Notes: generated by a model not told the origin, from the letters alone. A DNA stretch of 9,485 nucleotides from DATAYF01 sp036272735 (GCA_036272735.1 DATAYF010000500.1:1-9485), one strand, 5' to 3'; shown: positions 1 through 6,017, numbered from the stretch's first letter. A program made the numbers and translations.

Positions 1-2
1 AC

Positions 3-1188
3 GTGACGAAAGGGGCCTATAAGTTTCGAGTGTACCCAACAGAAGCACAGCAGCACAATCTGGCTCAAACCTTTGGATGCTGTCGCTTCGTGTACAACTG
101 GGCGCTCTCAACCCGTAAACGTGCCTACTTCGATCACGGCATCAAGCTTTCCGACTTTCGACCTCTCCGCTGCTATCACTGCTCTTAAGAAAGAAGAAGG
201 GACAACGTGGCTCAGAGAAGTCTCTAGCGTCCCCTTGCAGCAAGCCCTTCGTCATCTGGACACAGCCTACCAGAACTTCTTTGCCAAACGTGCTGACTAT
301 CCCGTGTTCAAAAAGAAGCATAAAGAGCAGGGTGCGACCTATACCAACAATGCCTTTGTGTGGGATGGGCAGAACCTGACCCTTGCCAAACAGAAAGAGC
401 CCCTGCCTATCGTGTGGTCACGCTCCTTACCAGAAGGTGCACAACCCTCAAGTGTGATCGTCACCCGTGACCGAGCAAGGCGCTACTTCGTGAGTATTCT
501 CGTTGAGGAAACCATCGCCACCTTGCCCACGACCGAGAAGATGGTGGGTGTGGACCTGGGTCTCAAATCGTTTCTCATCACCTCTGATGGCGAAACCATC
601 AATAATCCCAAATACTATGCACGCGATGAGAAGAAACTCGCTCGTGCCCAACGCAAGCACGCCAGGAAGAAAAAGGGCAGCAAGAACCGCAACAAAGCAC
701 GCATCAAGGTTGCGCGATGGCATGCTCGTATTGCCGACATGCGCCGTGACTTTCAGCACAAAGCGTCTACCAGGCTCATACGCGAAAACCAAGTGATTTG
801 CTTGGAGACGCTCAATGTGAAAGGCATGCTGAAGAACCATAAACTGGCGAAGGCTATTAGCGATGTGGGCTGGTCTGAGGTTGTTCGTCAACTGGAATAC
901 AAAGCAGAGTGGTATGGGCGTACCGTGGTCAAGATTGACCGCTGGTATCCATCTTCCAAGGCGTGTAGTGCGTGCCTGCATGTCTTAGAGGAATTGACGC
1001 TCGATGTACGGTCGTGGGCATGCCCAAATTGTGGAACGTGCCACGACCGAGATATCAATGCAGCAAAAAACATTGTGACCGTGGGGCTCACGGCGCTCAA
1101 TGCCTGTGGAGGTACTGTAAGACCTGCTGACTCGAAAGGGTTACAGGCTGGCACCAATGAAACAGGAACGCTGGCTCGTGAGGGCTAG
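3..1188 (+). pseudogene. tnpB: tnpB copy A, RNA-guided endonuclease/transposase-accessory protein, one +1 frameshift
   Basis: TnpB proteins are RuvC-type nucleases guided by an RNA made from the element's own right end. Translation from GTG at 3 gives the family N-terminus (YKFRVYPT, then FGCCRFVYNWAL). After codons for KLS (144-152) there are seven bases where copy B has six, so the frame changes between 153 and 159. From GAC at 160 the other frame runs uninterrupted to TAG at 1186. The three RuvC acidic residues are present: Asp in VGVDLG (553-555), Glu in CLETLN (805-807) and Asp in DRDINAA (about 1051). A zinc ribbon CSAC...CPNC is also present. Restored length is about 394 residues, normal for the family. 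The downstream frame alone keeps the whole nuclease core but loses about 50 N-terminal residues. A sequencing error or recoding cannot be excluded. Confidence 0.85.
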
Positions 1189-1222
1189 AATCCCCTGCCC
1201 TTTAGGCATGGGGAGATGTCAA
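1102..1222 (+). ncRNA. candidate reRNA/omega-RNA scaffold of copy A
   Basis: In TnpB elements the guide RNA scaffold overlaps the 3' end of tnpB and runs to the element's right end; the guide follows. Here the last codons encode an unstructured, low-value tail, yet the DNA at 1102-1172 is about 91% identical to copy B. Visible folds are GCCTGT (1102-1107) with ACAGGC (1143-1148); a 7-bp hairpin with a GTGA tetraloop at 1171-1188; and CCCCTGCC with GGCATGGGG (1192-1213, one bulge). The guide would start near 1223. The 5' end of the RNA is not defined by the sequence. Confidence 0.6.
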
Positions 1223-1366
1223 AAAGTTATATATGCATGTAGAGATTTTTATATTAGTTAAGCTTTTATAATTCATCAACACCCATATCAGCGAGGATAC
1301 AGCGCATGCGTAGTAAGGAAAGATTCCAGGCAAACATACCACCAAGTAGGCCAATAATTAAGAACG

Positions 1367-1396
1367 GCGGCAACCGCCAGCGCGGCAACCGCTAGC
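1367..1396. repeat. 15-bp tandem repeat in the anti-sigma membrane helix
   Basis: Two adjacent 15-base units (1367-1381 and 1382-1396) differ at one base. They keep the frame and encode the repeated Ala/Val/Leu core of the membrane segment on the minus strand. Confidence 0.8.
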
Positions 1397-1555
1397 GAAG
1401 AGATAGTGCTGCGTGACTTGCTACGCGAGGCTTGGGCTGGCATTGGAGTTGTTTGCCTCTCTCGCATCCCAGGGGCATACGTTCTCCGATTTTCGCTTGC
1501 CTGGATGGTTGCCAGGATGCGCTCTCCCAACAGTGGTGAAGGCTTGACTGCCGGC

Positions 1556-1569
1556 ACTGTAAACTGTAA
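1556..1569. repeat. perfect 7-bp tandem duplication (ACTGTAA x2)
   Basis: ACTGTAA occurs twice head to tail. Deleting one unit restores a single anti-sigma reading frame (LLPLT followed by VPAVK), so this duplication is the frameshift event. Confidence 0.85.
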
Positions 1570-1805
1570 GCGGCAAAAGCTCCACGACCGCTTGTAATTC
1601 TCGATATGTTTCGTGGCACCTGGCGCATTGCGCGAGATGCTCATCTGCACGCTGTTGTTCTTCAGGAGTCAGGGCACCGAGAGCATAGGCACCTGACAAC
1701 TCCTCAAATTCCTGGCAGTCCATGTAGACACTCCATTCTTCATTAACCTACTCTCATCCATTAATACGATGCTGCATCCATTTAGATCACTTTATCAAGA
1801 CCAAT

Positions 1806-1865
1806 GTAAAAAGATGGAGCAAACTGATCAGTAGAAATGAAGGATTCTGCCGACCAGTTTGCTCC
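1806..1865 (-). terminator. intrinsic terminator of the ferritin-like gene
   Basis: On the minus strand two 21-base arms (1845-1865 and 1816-1836) surround an 8-base loop. The outer 11 pairs are perfect (GGAGCAAACTG with CAGTTTGCTCC). The inner 10 contain two G-U pairs and one mismatch. A TCTTTTTAC stretch follows within four bases. It sits 55 bases after the stop of the ferritin-like gene and isolates it from the anti-sigma gene. The G-U pairs form only on minus-strand RNA, which fits that direction. Confidence 0.85.
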
Positions 1866-1919
1866 GTTGCTTACTATGCAGTTCTGCCAAACGAACCTTT
1901 CTTTAAAAGAGTATTTAGC

Positions 1920-2675
1920 CTATTTAAAGAATTTCGGCACGTTCGTGTTATAGAACTCGGCCTCAAGATATTCCAGTAGTAAGGCAAAATTCAAAATCTC
2001 CGCGTCACTCGTCAGTGTGCTGGCGGGATTTGGGCCACCATTCAGATTGCTAATGAACGGAGTCACATGTGTAACGATGGCCTCTTGCGTCAAGGGTTTA
2101 TCAAAAGCCCCGTTGGCACTGATCGGCTTGCTCAACAAACTATCCAACAGACCAGCATGGCGCGCCTCGATGGTAAGAATCGATGCCGCTGCCGCCAGGT
2201 ACACCTTAGAAGTGAGTGCAGGTGCAGCCATGAGATACGCTCCAACGCCCACATTCTCGAAAACTTGTGAAAGCCTGGCAAACGCATTCATATCGGTTTG
2301 CTCCAGGCTTTTGAATTTTGGTTTCGGACGAGGAGTGGCTCCTGCCTTCGTCAGTGCATCCTTCAAAAAGGTGACATGATCGTTCTCGTCCTTCATAATC
2401 TCCTGAAACATCATCTGTGATGCTGGTAACGATGGCAGAGCCAGGCTACCGTTACTTGTCGTGTTACTGCTTGTCTGCTTAGTAGATGAGGTAGTATTAT
2501 GCACCGCACCGGTCGTCGTAGCTATCGACCCGCAAGCTGCAAGCAATGCTGGGGCCGCAATCGCAGCCCCCATTAGAGAGCGATTGAGGAACGTCCTTCG
2601 TGAAGAACCTTCCTGGATTGGATGTAACTCCTGTTGTTTCTCATCTTCAGAGGTCGAAATGATAGAATGTTCCAT
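1920..2675 (-). CDS. Tat-exported lipoprotein with ferritin-like diiron domain (apparently circularly permuted)
   Basis: The protein has 251 residues. The start is ATG at 2675, with GGGAGG about seven bases upstream; a longer TTG start at 2699 lacks this support. Residues 24-48 form a twin-arginine signal (SRRTFL, Arg26-Arg27) and a lipobox LAAC with Cys48, so it should be exported folded and anchored by lipid. A Thr/Ser-rich linker (51-78) follows. The ferritin-like domain shows ExxH at 97-100 (ENDHVTFL), Glu140 (FENVGVGAY), ExxH at 170-173 (EARHAGLL), and a last helix ILNFALLLEYLEAEFY (227-242) with Glu235/Glu238. These match the metal-binding pattern of the Ferritin-like family PF13668. 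In the family as I know it, the LNFAL-LEYLEAEFY helix is the first helix; here it is last. The function is unknown; metal binding or oxidative stress protection at the cell surface is an inference. Confidence 0.85.
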   Translation of the reverse strand: MEHSIISTSEDEKQQELHPIQEGSSRRTFLNRSLMGAAIAAPALLAACGSIATTTGAVHNTTSSTKQTSSNTTSNGSLALPSLPASQMMFQEIMKDENDHVTFLKDALTKAGATPRPKPKFKSLEQTDMNAFARLSQVFENVGVGAYLMAAPALTSKVYLAAAASILTIEARHAGLLDSLLSKPISANGAFDKPLTQEAIVTHVTPFISNLNGGPNPASTLTSDAEILNFALLLEYLEAEFYNTNVPKFFK

Positions 2676-2778
2676 TGTATTCCTCCCAACTTTCCACAAA
2701 ATATCGCAAATTTATGATGAATCGCGTGCCCTTTGTATCCACCAGGCACACGACAGGGAACGAGCATGATTTACAGTA

Positions 2779-2804
2779 GGAACGGGGGAGCTTTCCCCCG
2801 TTCC
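2779..2804 (-). terminator. strong hairpin after the DUF4383 gene, probable terminator
   Basis: A perfect 11-bp stem (GGAACGGGGGA with TCCCCCGTTCC) and a 4-base loop lie 39 bases past the stop of the minus-strand membrane protein gene. The following minus-strand bases are not T-rich, so termination may be weak or factor-assisted. Confidence 0.6.
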
Positions 2805-2842
2805 ATGTGTACAGCAATTCGCACGGGTATGCGTCAGATTTA

Positions 2843-3259
2843 TTAGGATGCAGAACTGGCCTGGGATCTTCCAGCAAGTTTCGGATCATCGGATTTGATA
2901 CCGAAACCGACAATGATTGGCACGATACCTGCTACGAGATGCAGGATATTGTCAGCAAGGTTGATCATCACGACACCGAGCAACATGTTGCCAGGTGCCA
3001 GCGCTGGAATAAAGCCAAGGATACCAATGAGTAGGTAAACAATACCGATGACTCGATTATACAGGCGAGACGTACCGGTGAAGTACGACGCAATACCCAG
3101 GATACCGATAACGATATGGATAATGCTATGCACCCCATTCACCATGAAGACGCCAAGCAGCGCCCCTCCTGGAACAAGGGCCGGGACAAAACCAAGGATG
3201 CCAATGAGTAAAAAGACAATACCGTAAACTAATGCAAAGATGCGTTGAACCTTGTCCAT
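2843..3259 (-). CDS. DUF4383-like small integral membrane protein
   Basis: The protein has 138 residues, and almost all of it is membrane helix. Four segments lie at about 8-29, 44-60, 68-88 and 103-120, followed by a short polar Ser/Ala tail. The pattern FALVYGIVFLLIGILGFVPAL and the HxxxH-like second helix match DUF4383 proteins (PF14325), whose function is not known. The protein is an internal duplication: residues 10-56 repeat as 70-115 (GIVFLLIGILGFVPAL against GIVYLLIGILGFIPAL). The DNA still shows this clearly (3011-3047 against 3188-3224). AAAGGA about ten bases before ATG at 3259 supports the start. A hairpin between this gene and the ferritin-like gene suggests separate transcription units. 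Confidence 0.8.
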   Translation of the reverse strand: MDKVQRIFALVYGIVFLLIGILGFVPALVPGGALLGVFMVNGVHSIIHIVIGILGIASYFTGTSRLYNRVIGIVYLLIGILGFIPALAPGNMLLGVVMINLADNILHLVAGIVPIIVGFGIKSDDPKLAGRSQASSAS

Positions 3260-3343
3260 GATCGTAAAATCCTTTCTGTTCTGTACATACGCTTAGCAGC
3301 GCCTTTGGATTACTTAAATGGCAAATTAGGATGAACACGCTTT

Positions 3344-3357
3344 AGTATAATTATACT
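3344..3357. promoter_or_regulatory. 14-bp perfect palindrome with TATAAT on both strands
   Basis: AGTATAATTATACT reads the same on both strands and contains a consensus -10 hexamer in each direction. It lies about 85 bases before the DUF4383 start, so it could be that gene's -10 region or an operator over it. No convincing -35 is seen on either strand. The gene-free stretch 3260-3614 holds this site and then the left end of element copy B. Confidence 0.35.
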
Positions 3358-3514
3358 CCAAGTACTAAATCTAAAGGCTTATCTCCATCATCTACCAAGA
3401 AGTTTTCCTATAAAGCTATACGTCTGCTGATGAATTTGGATTACCTGTTCTGTAAGAGTGAGCATATTCAGATTTCCACGTCGCCTGCATTCACCCGTTC
3501 TCACAGCGTTATCA

Positions 3515-3556
3515 GAACGCGCCGTAAAACCCCTGCCCTTCAGAGAAGGCGCGTTC
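3515..3556. repeat. left-end inverted repeat/hairpin of copy B
   Basis: GAACGCGCC (3515-3523) and GGCGCGTTC (3548-3556) are perfect 9-bp arms. A competing hairpin GCCCTTC-AGA-GAAGGC lies at 3535-3550. The enclosed CCCCTGCCCTT also occurs in the right-end hairpin of copy A. Related imperfect hairpins at both ends are typical of IS200/IS605 elements, where the single-strand transposase reads them. Confidence 0.55.
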
Positions 3557-3579
3557 CTTATGGGGCGCCATGGGTGCGG

Positions 3580-3608
3580 TTGACGCGTAGCCAAAATAAT
3601 GGTAAAAT
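3580..3608 (+). promoter_or_regulatory. sigma70-type promoter of the RHH-tnpB bicistron
   Basis: TTGACG (3580-3585) and TAAAAT (3603-3608) are separated by 17 bases. Transcription would begin about seven bases later, at or next to the ATG at 3615, so the message is predicted to be leaderless. This fits the lack of a ribosome-binding site before that ATG. Confidence 0.65.
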
Positions 3609-3614
3609 AGCTAC

Positions 3615-3770
3615 ATGAAAGATACCATAAAGACACTCACTGTTCGGTTTCCTGCCCATCTTTTAGAGCAGATGCGAGAGGTCGCCAAACACAACAACCG
3701 CTCTCTCAATGGCGAGATAATTACTGCCATTGAAGAGTATGTCAAGAAACAGCAACAGAAAAGGAAGTAA
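3615..3770 (+). CDS. small Arc-like ribbon-helix-helix DNA-binding protein within the tnpB element
   Basis: The protein has 51 residues: MKDTIKTLTVRFPAHLLEQM, then REVAKHNNRSLNGEIITAI and a basic Lys/Gln tail. The strand KTLTVRFP, the helix HLLEQMREVAKHN and the motif NRSLNGEI followed by a second helix match the Arc/MetJ ribbon-helix-helix fold. Such proteins bind operators as dimers through the paired strands (here probably Thr8, Arg10 and neighbours). The stop codon is four bases before the GTG of tnpB, and its last codons contain the tnpB ribosome-binding site, so the two are probably co-translated. Likely roles, by inference, are repression of its own promoter and tnpB, or binding to the element ends. 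Its promoter lies inside the same element. Whether copy A had the same gene is unknown because the window starts too late. Confidence 0.8.
   Translation: MKDTIKTLTVRFPAHLLEQMREVAKHNNRSLNGEIITAIEEYVKKQQQKRK
3761..3767 (+). promoter_or_regulatory. ribosome-binding site of tnpB copy B inside the RHH gene
   Basis: AAGGAAG lies seven bases before GTG at 3775. It favours this start over the in-frame TTG at 3730, which lies deep inside the RHH gene. Confidence 0.7.
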
Positions 3771-3774
3771 ACAC

Positions 3775-4994
3775 GTGACGAAGCGGGCCTATAAGTTCAG
3801 GGTGTACCCAACGTCAGCACAACAGCATAACCTGGCTCAGACCTTTGGGTGCTGTCGGTTCGTGTACAATTGGGCGCTCTTCACCCGCAAACGTGCCTAC
3901 TTCGATCATGGTATCAAGCTTTCCACCGGAGACCTTTCTGCTGCCATCACGGCACTCAAGAAGCAGAAGGGACTGCATGGCTCACGCGCGTCTCTAGCGT
4001 GCCACTACAGCAGTCTCTTCGACACCTCGACACCTCGATACCGCCTACCAGAATTTTATAGCCCGGCGCACTGACTATCCCGTGTTCAAAAAGAAGCACA
4101 AAGAGCAAAGTGCGACCTACACCAATAATGCCTTTGTGTGCGATGGGCACAACCTCACGCTTGCCAAACAGAAAGAGCCACTGCCTATCGTCTGGTCACG
4201 TCCTTTGAAAGATCGTGTTCAGCCCTTAAGCGTCACCGTGACCAAAGATCGAGCAGGGCGCTACTTTGTCTCCATTCTCGTAGAGGAAACCATTGCCACT
4301 TTAGCGCATTCTTCAAAGGTGGTGGGAGTGGACTTGGGCTTAAAATCATTTTTCATCACCTCTGATGGCGAAACCATCAATAATCCCAAATACTATGCAC
4401 GCGATGAGAAGAAACTAGCCCGTGCCCAACGCCAGCACGCCAGGAAGAAAAAGGGCAGCAAGAACCGCAACAAAGCACGCCTCAAGGTCGCACGAGTGCA
4501 CGCCCGCATTGCTGATACGCGTCGTGATTTTCAGCACCAAGCGTCTACCAAACTGATCCGCGAAAACCCGCGTGATCTGTGTGGAAACGCTCAATGTGAA
4601 AGGCATGCTGAAAAATCACAAGCTTGCGAAGGCTATTAGCGATGTGGGCTGGTCTGAGGTTGTTCGTCAACTGGAATACAAAGCAGAGTGGTATGGGCGT
4701 ACCGTGGTCAAGATTGACCGCTGGTATCCATCTTCCAAGACGTGTAGTGCGTGCCTGCATGTCTTAGAAGAGTTACTGCTTGATATCCGGTCGTGGGTGT
4801 GTCCCAACTGTGGAACATGCCACGACCGCGATATCAATGCAGCAAAAAACATTTTGGCGGTGGGACTCACCGCATCGGCCTGCGGAGGTACTGTAAGACC
4901 TGTTGACTCGAAAGGGTCACAGGCAGGCACCGTTGAAACAGGAACGCTCAGTGGTGACGCTGAGAATCCCCGCCCGCAGAGGCGCGGGGAGTAA
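3775..4994 (+). pseudogene. tnpB: tnpB copy B, three frameshifts
   Basis: This is the same protein family as copy A. It reads from GTG at 3775 (TKRAYKFRVYPT) through KLSTGDLSAAITALKK. Comparison with copy A then shows a one-base loss near 3957-3970, an 8-bp tandem duplication at 4021-4036 that corrects only part of the shift, and one extra base near 4568-4580. The last segment reads VICVETLNVKGM to the stop at 4992. The RuvC Asp (VGVDLG), Glu (CVETLN) and Asp (DRDINAA) codons and the CSAC/CPNC zinc ribbon are all still present, but in different frames. Restored length is about 403 residues. Three independent lesions make a sequencing artefact unlikely, so this is a decayed copy. Its 3' RNA region is well preserved. 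Confidence 0.9.
4021..4036. repeat. 8-bp tandem duplication (GACACCTC x2) in tnpB copy B
   Basis: GACACCTC occurs twice in a row. Removing one copy restores RHLDTAYQNF as in copy A, which marks it as a duplication rather than an ancestral sequence. Confidence 0.85.
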
Positions 4995-4999
4995 GTCAA
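4878..4999 (+). ncRNA. candidate reRNA/omega-RNA scaffold of copy B
   Basis: It overlaps the 3' end of tnpB and ends at the element boundary TCAA. The 18-base hairpin at 4947-4964 (CTCAGTG, GTGA loop, CGCTGAG) corresponds to 1171-1188 in copy A. Several pairs have changed on both sides, while stem length and tetraloop are kept. A second stem CCCCGC/GCGGGG lies at 4968-4989. The guide would start near 5000, in the sequence just before the SDR gene. Conservation here, next to a frameshifted tnpB, suggests the RNA may outlast the protein. Confidence 0.6.
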
Positions 5000-5082
5000 A
5001 AGTATGATGGAGCACACGAGGACATAGAAGTGATATAGTGAAGCATTGCGGCATACCTATTTCTTCTGAAGGACGGTGAATC

Positions 5083-5856
5083 ATGAACACACAAAATCTC
5101 TTTCGTTTAGATGGGAAAACAGCGATTATCACCGGCGGTGGACGTGGCCTGGGACAATATTTCGCGGAGGCACTTTCTGATGTGGGAGCCAACGTTGTGC
5201 TCTGTTCGCGCAAGCTAGCCGCTTGTGAACAGGTCAAACAAGAGATTGAAGCCAGGGGCGGCCATGCACTTGCGCTGGCTTGCGATATTACAAACCAGAA
5301 CGATGTCGAGCACGTTATTGCTACGACCCAGGAGACCTTTGGTGCTATTGATATTCTGGTGAATAATAGCGGTGCGACCTGGGGAGCACCCGCTGAAGAG
5401 ATGCCGCTTGAAAAGTTTGCTTCGGTTATCGACGTCAACGTTAAAGGCACATTTCTGATCAGCCAGCAGGTGGGTAGAGCCATGATCGCTCGTGGTCAGG
5501 GGGGAAAAATCATCAATATCGCCTCAGTAGCGGGTCTGCAAGGTGGCAATCCAAACTACATCAATGCTGTTGGCTACCACGCGAGCAAAGCGGCCATTAT
5601 TAATATGACACGCGACCTGGCGAAAAGCTGGGCACGTTACGGCATCACTGTCAACGCTATCGCCCCCGGCTGGTTTCCGACACGCATGTCGCGGGGCCTC
5701 GTCGAACGCTACGAGCAGGCGATGCTTGCCGCGATTCCCCTCGCCCGCTTCGGCGCACCAGATGATATCAAGGGCGTGATGATCTTTCTGGCATCACCTG
5801 CCGCCGCCTATATAACTGGTCAGACGGTCGTCGTCGATGGCGGTTCCACAGCCTGA
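5083..5856 (+). CDS. classical SDR-family NAD(P)-dependent oxidoreductase
   Basis: The protein has 257 residues, a usual length for classical short-chain dehydrogenases. The cofactor motif TGGGRGLG is at 17-24, NNSG at 94-97, and the catalytic tetrad is Asn119, Ser148 (IASVAG), Tyr165 and Lys169 (YHASK). The C-terminus ITGQTVVVDGGSTA is typical. Ser42-Arg43 after the second strand suggests NADP(H) rather than NAD(H), which is an inference. The closest known types are FabG/RhlG-like 3-oxoacyl reductases and gluconate 5-dehydrogenases; the substrate cannot be told from sequence. AAGGA nine bases before ATG at 5083 supports the start. It begins 84 bases after the end of tnpB element B and stands alone, followed by a large hairpin. 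Confidence 0.92.
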   Translation: MNTQNLFRLDGKTAIITGGGRGLGQYFAEALSDVGANVVLCSRKLAACEQVKQEIEARGGHALALACDITNQNDVEHVIATTQETFGAIDILVNNSGATWGAPAEEMPLEKFASVIDVNVKGTFLISQQVGRAMIARGQGGKIINIASVAGLQGGNPNYINAVGYHASKAAIINMTRDLAKSWARYGITVNAIAPGWFPTRMSRGLVERYEQAMLAAIPLARFGAPDDIKGVMIFLASPAAAYITGQTVVVDGGSTA

Positions 5857-5883
5857 TAACTGTTTTGTTTATTTTGCTCGTTT

Positions 5884-5938
5884 AGCATATAGGCATGCAT
5901 TGCTGGTCTAGCAGACCAGCAATGCATGCCTATATGCT
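5884..5938 (+). terminator. perfect 26-bp stem with 3-base loop after the SDR gene
   Basis: Arms 5884-5909 and 5913-5938 are perfect reverse complements around AGC. The hairpin starts 28 bases after the SDR stop, so termination is the simplest role. However, only a short, broken T-rich stretch (TATATTTAC) follows, and a 26-bp perfect stem is longer than most intrinsic terminators. A palindromic repeat or processing site is also possible. Confidence 0.55.
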
Positions 5939-6017
5939 TATATTTACTCCTCTATTGTACAAGCTAATTTCTCGGTAAAAAGTTGATGCTCTCTTCATAA
6001 GAGATAGTTTGTCTGCT

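Larger units (their letters stand above)
1..1222 (+). mobile_element. IS200/IS605-type tnpB-only element, copy A (right part; left end outside window)
   Basis: The stretch carries a TnpB reading frame followed by an element-like right end: a GUGA-loop hairpin, a C/G-rich imperfect hairpin at 1192-1213, and TCAA at 1219-1222. TCAA is the right cleavage tetranucleotide known for IS608 of this family. Copy B in the same window has the same order of parts and also ends in TCAA, which supports the right boundary. The left end lies before base 1, so it is unknown whether this copy also has an upstream ribbon-helix-helix gene. The first two bases match the bases before the tnpB start in copy B. No tnpA (Y1 transposase) is visible, so movement would need a TnpA supplied in trans. 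Confidence 0.75.
1288..1723 (-). pseudogene. zinc-finger anti-sigma factor, frameshifted by a 7-bp tandem duplication
   Basis: Anti-sigma factors of the ZAS type hold an ECF sigma factor at the inner membrane. The start ATG at 1723 has GGAG about eight bases upstream. Residues 1-50 carry the ZAS signature: Cys3, then His29-x3-Cys33-x2-Cys36, in MDCQEFEELSGAYALGAL and HLAQCARC. In this frame the protein departs from the family after LLPLTV. The second frame then continues as VPAVKPSPLLGERILATIQ, a basic linker, and one membrane helix (SSLAVAALAVAAVLNYW), ending at 1288. Removing one copy of the perfect tandem repeat at 1556-1569 joins the two frames into about 142 residues. Only about 15 residues follow the membrane helix, so no RskA-like extracytoplasmic domain is present. 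No sigma factor gene is next to it, unlike the usual sigma/anti-sigma pair. It may be a real inactivation, a slippage variant or a sequencing error. Confidence 0.75.
3515..4999 (+). mobile_element. IS605-type element copy B: RHH gene plus tnpB (degraded)
   Basis: The order is left-end hairpin, promoter, ribbon-helix-helix gene, tnpB, structured right end, TCAA (4996-4999). The right end matches copy A. The left boundary is not resolved: the first element-like structure is the inverted repeat at 3515, just after a TTAT that could be part of the target tetranucleotide. There is no tnpA. With three frameshifts in tnpB the copy is unlikely to be active by itself. Confidence 0.65.

Noticed and set aside
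448..981. Long minus-strand open frame across tnpB copy A, with a similar one at 4545-4760 in copy B
   Set aside because: It is antisense to clear RuvC and zinc-ribbon codons. The two frames look alike only because the DNA of the two copies is alike.
3388..3465. A 25-residue minus-strand frame (MLTLTEQVIQIHQQTYSFIG then KLLGR) with a weak GGAAA upstream
   Set aside because: It is too short, has no family match and a poor ribosome-binding site. It may be a gene remnant cut by the element, but nothing confirms this.
1..4999. Calling the two tnpB elements a complete composite transposon
   Set aside because: Neither copy has a tnpA, both tnpB genes are broken, and no target duplication or outer boundary can be shown in this window.
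4917..5483. Minus-strand open frame covering the SDR start
   Set aside because: The SDR frame has all catalytic motifs and a good ribosome-binding site; the minus frame is its shadow.
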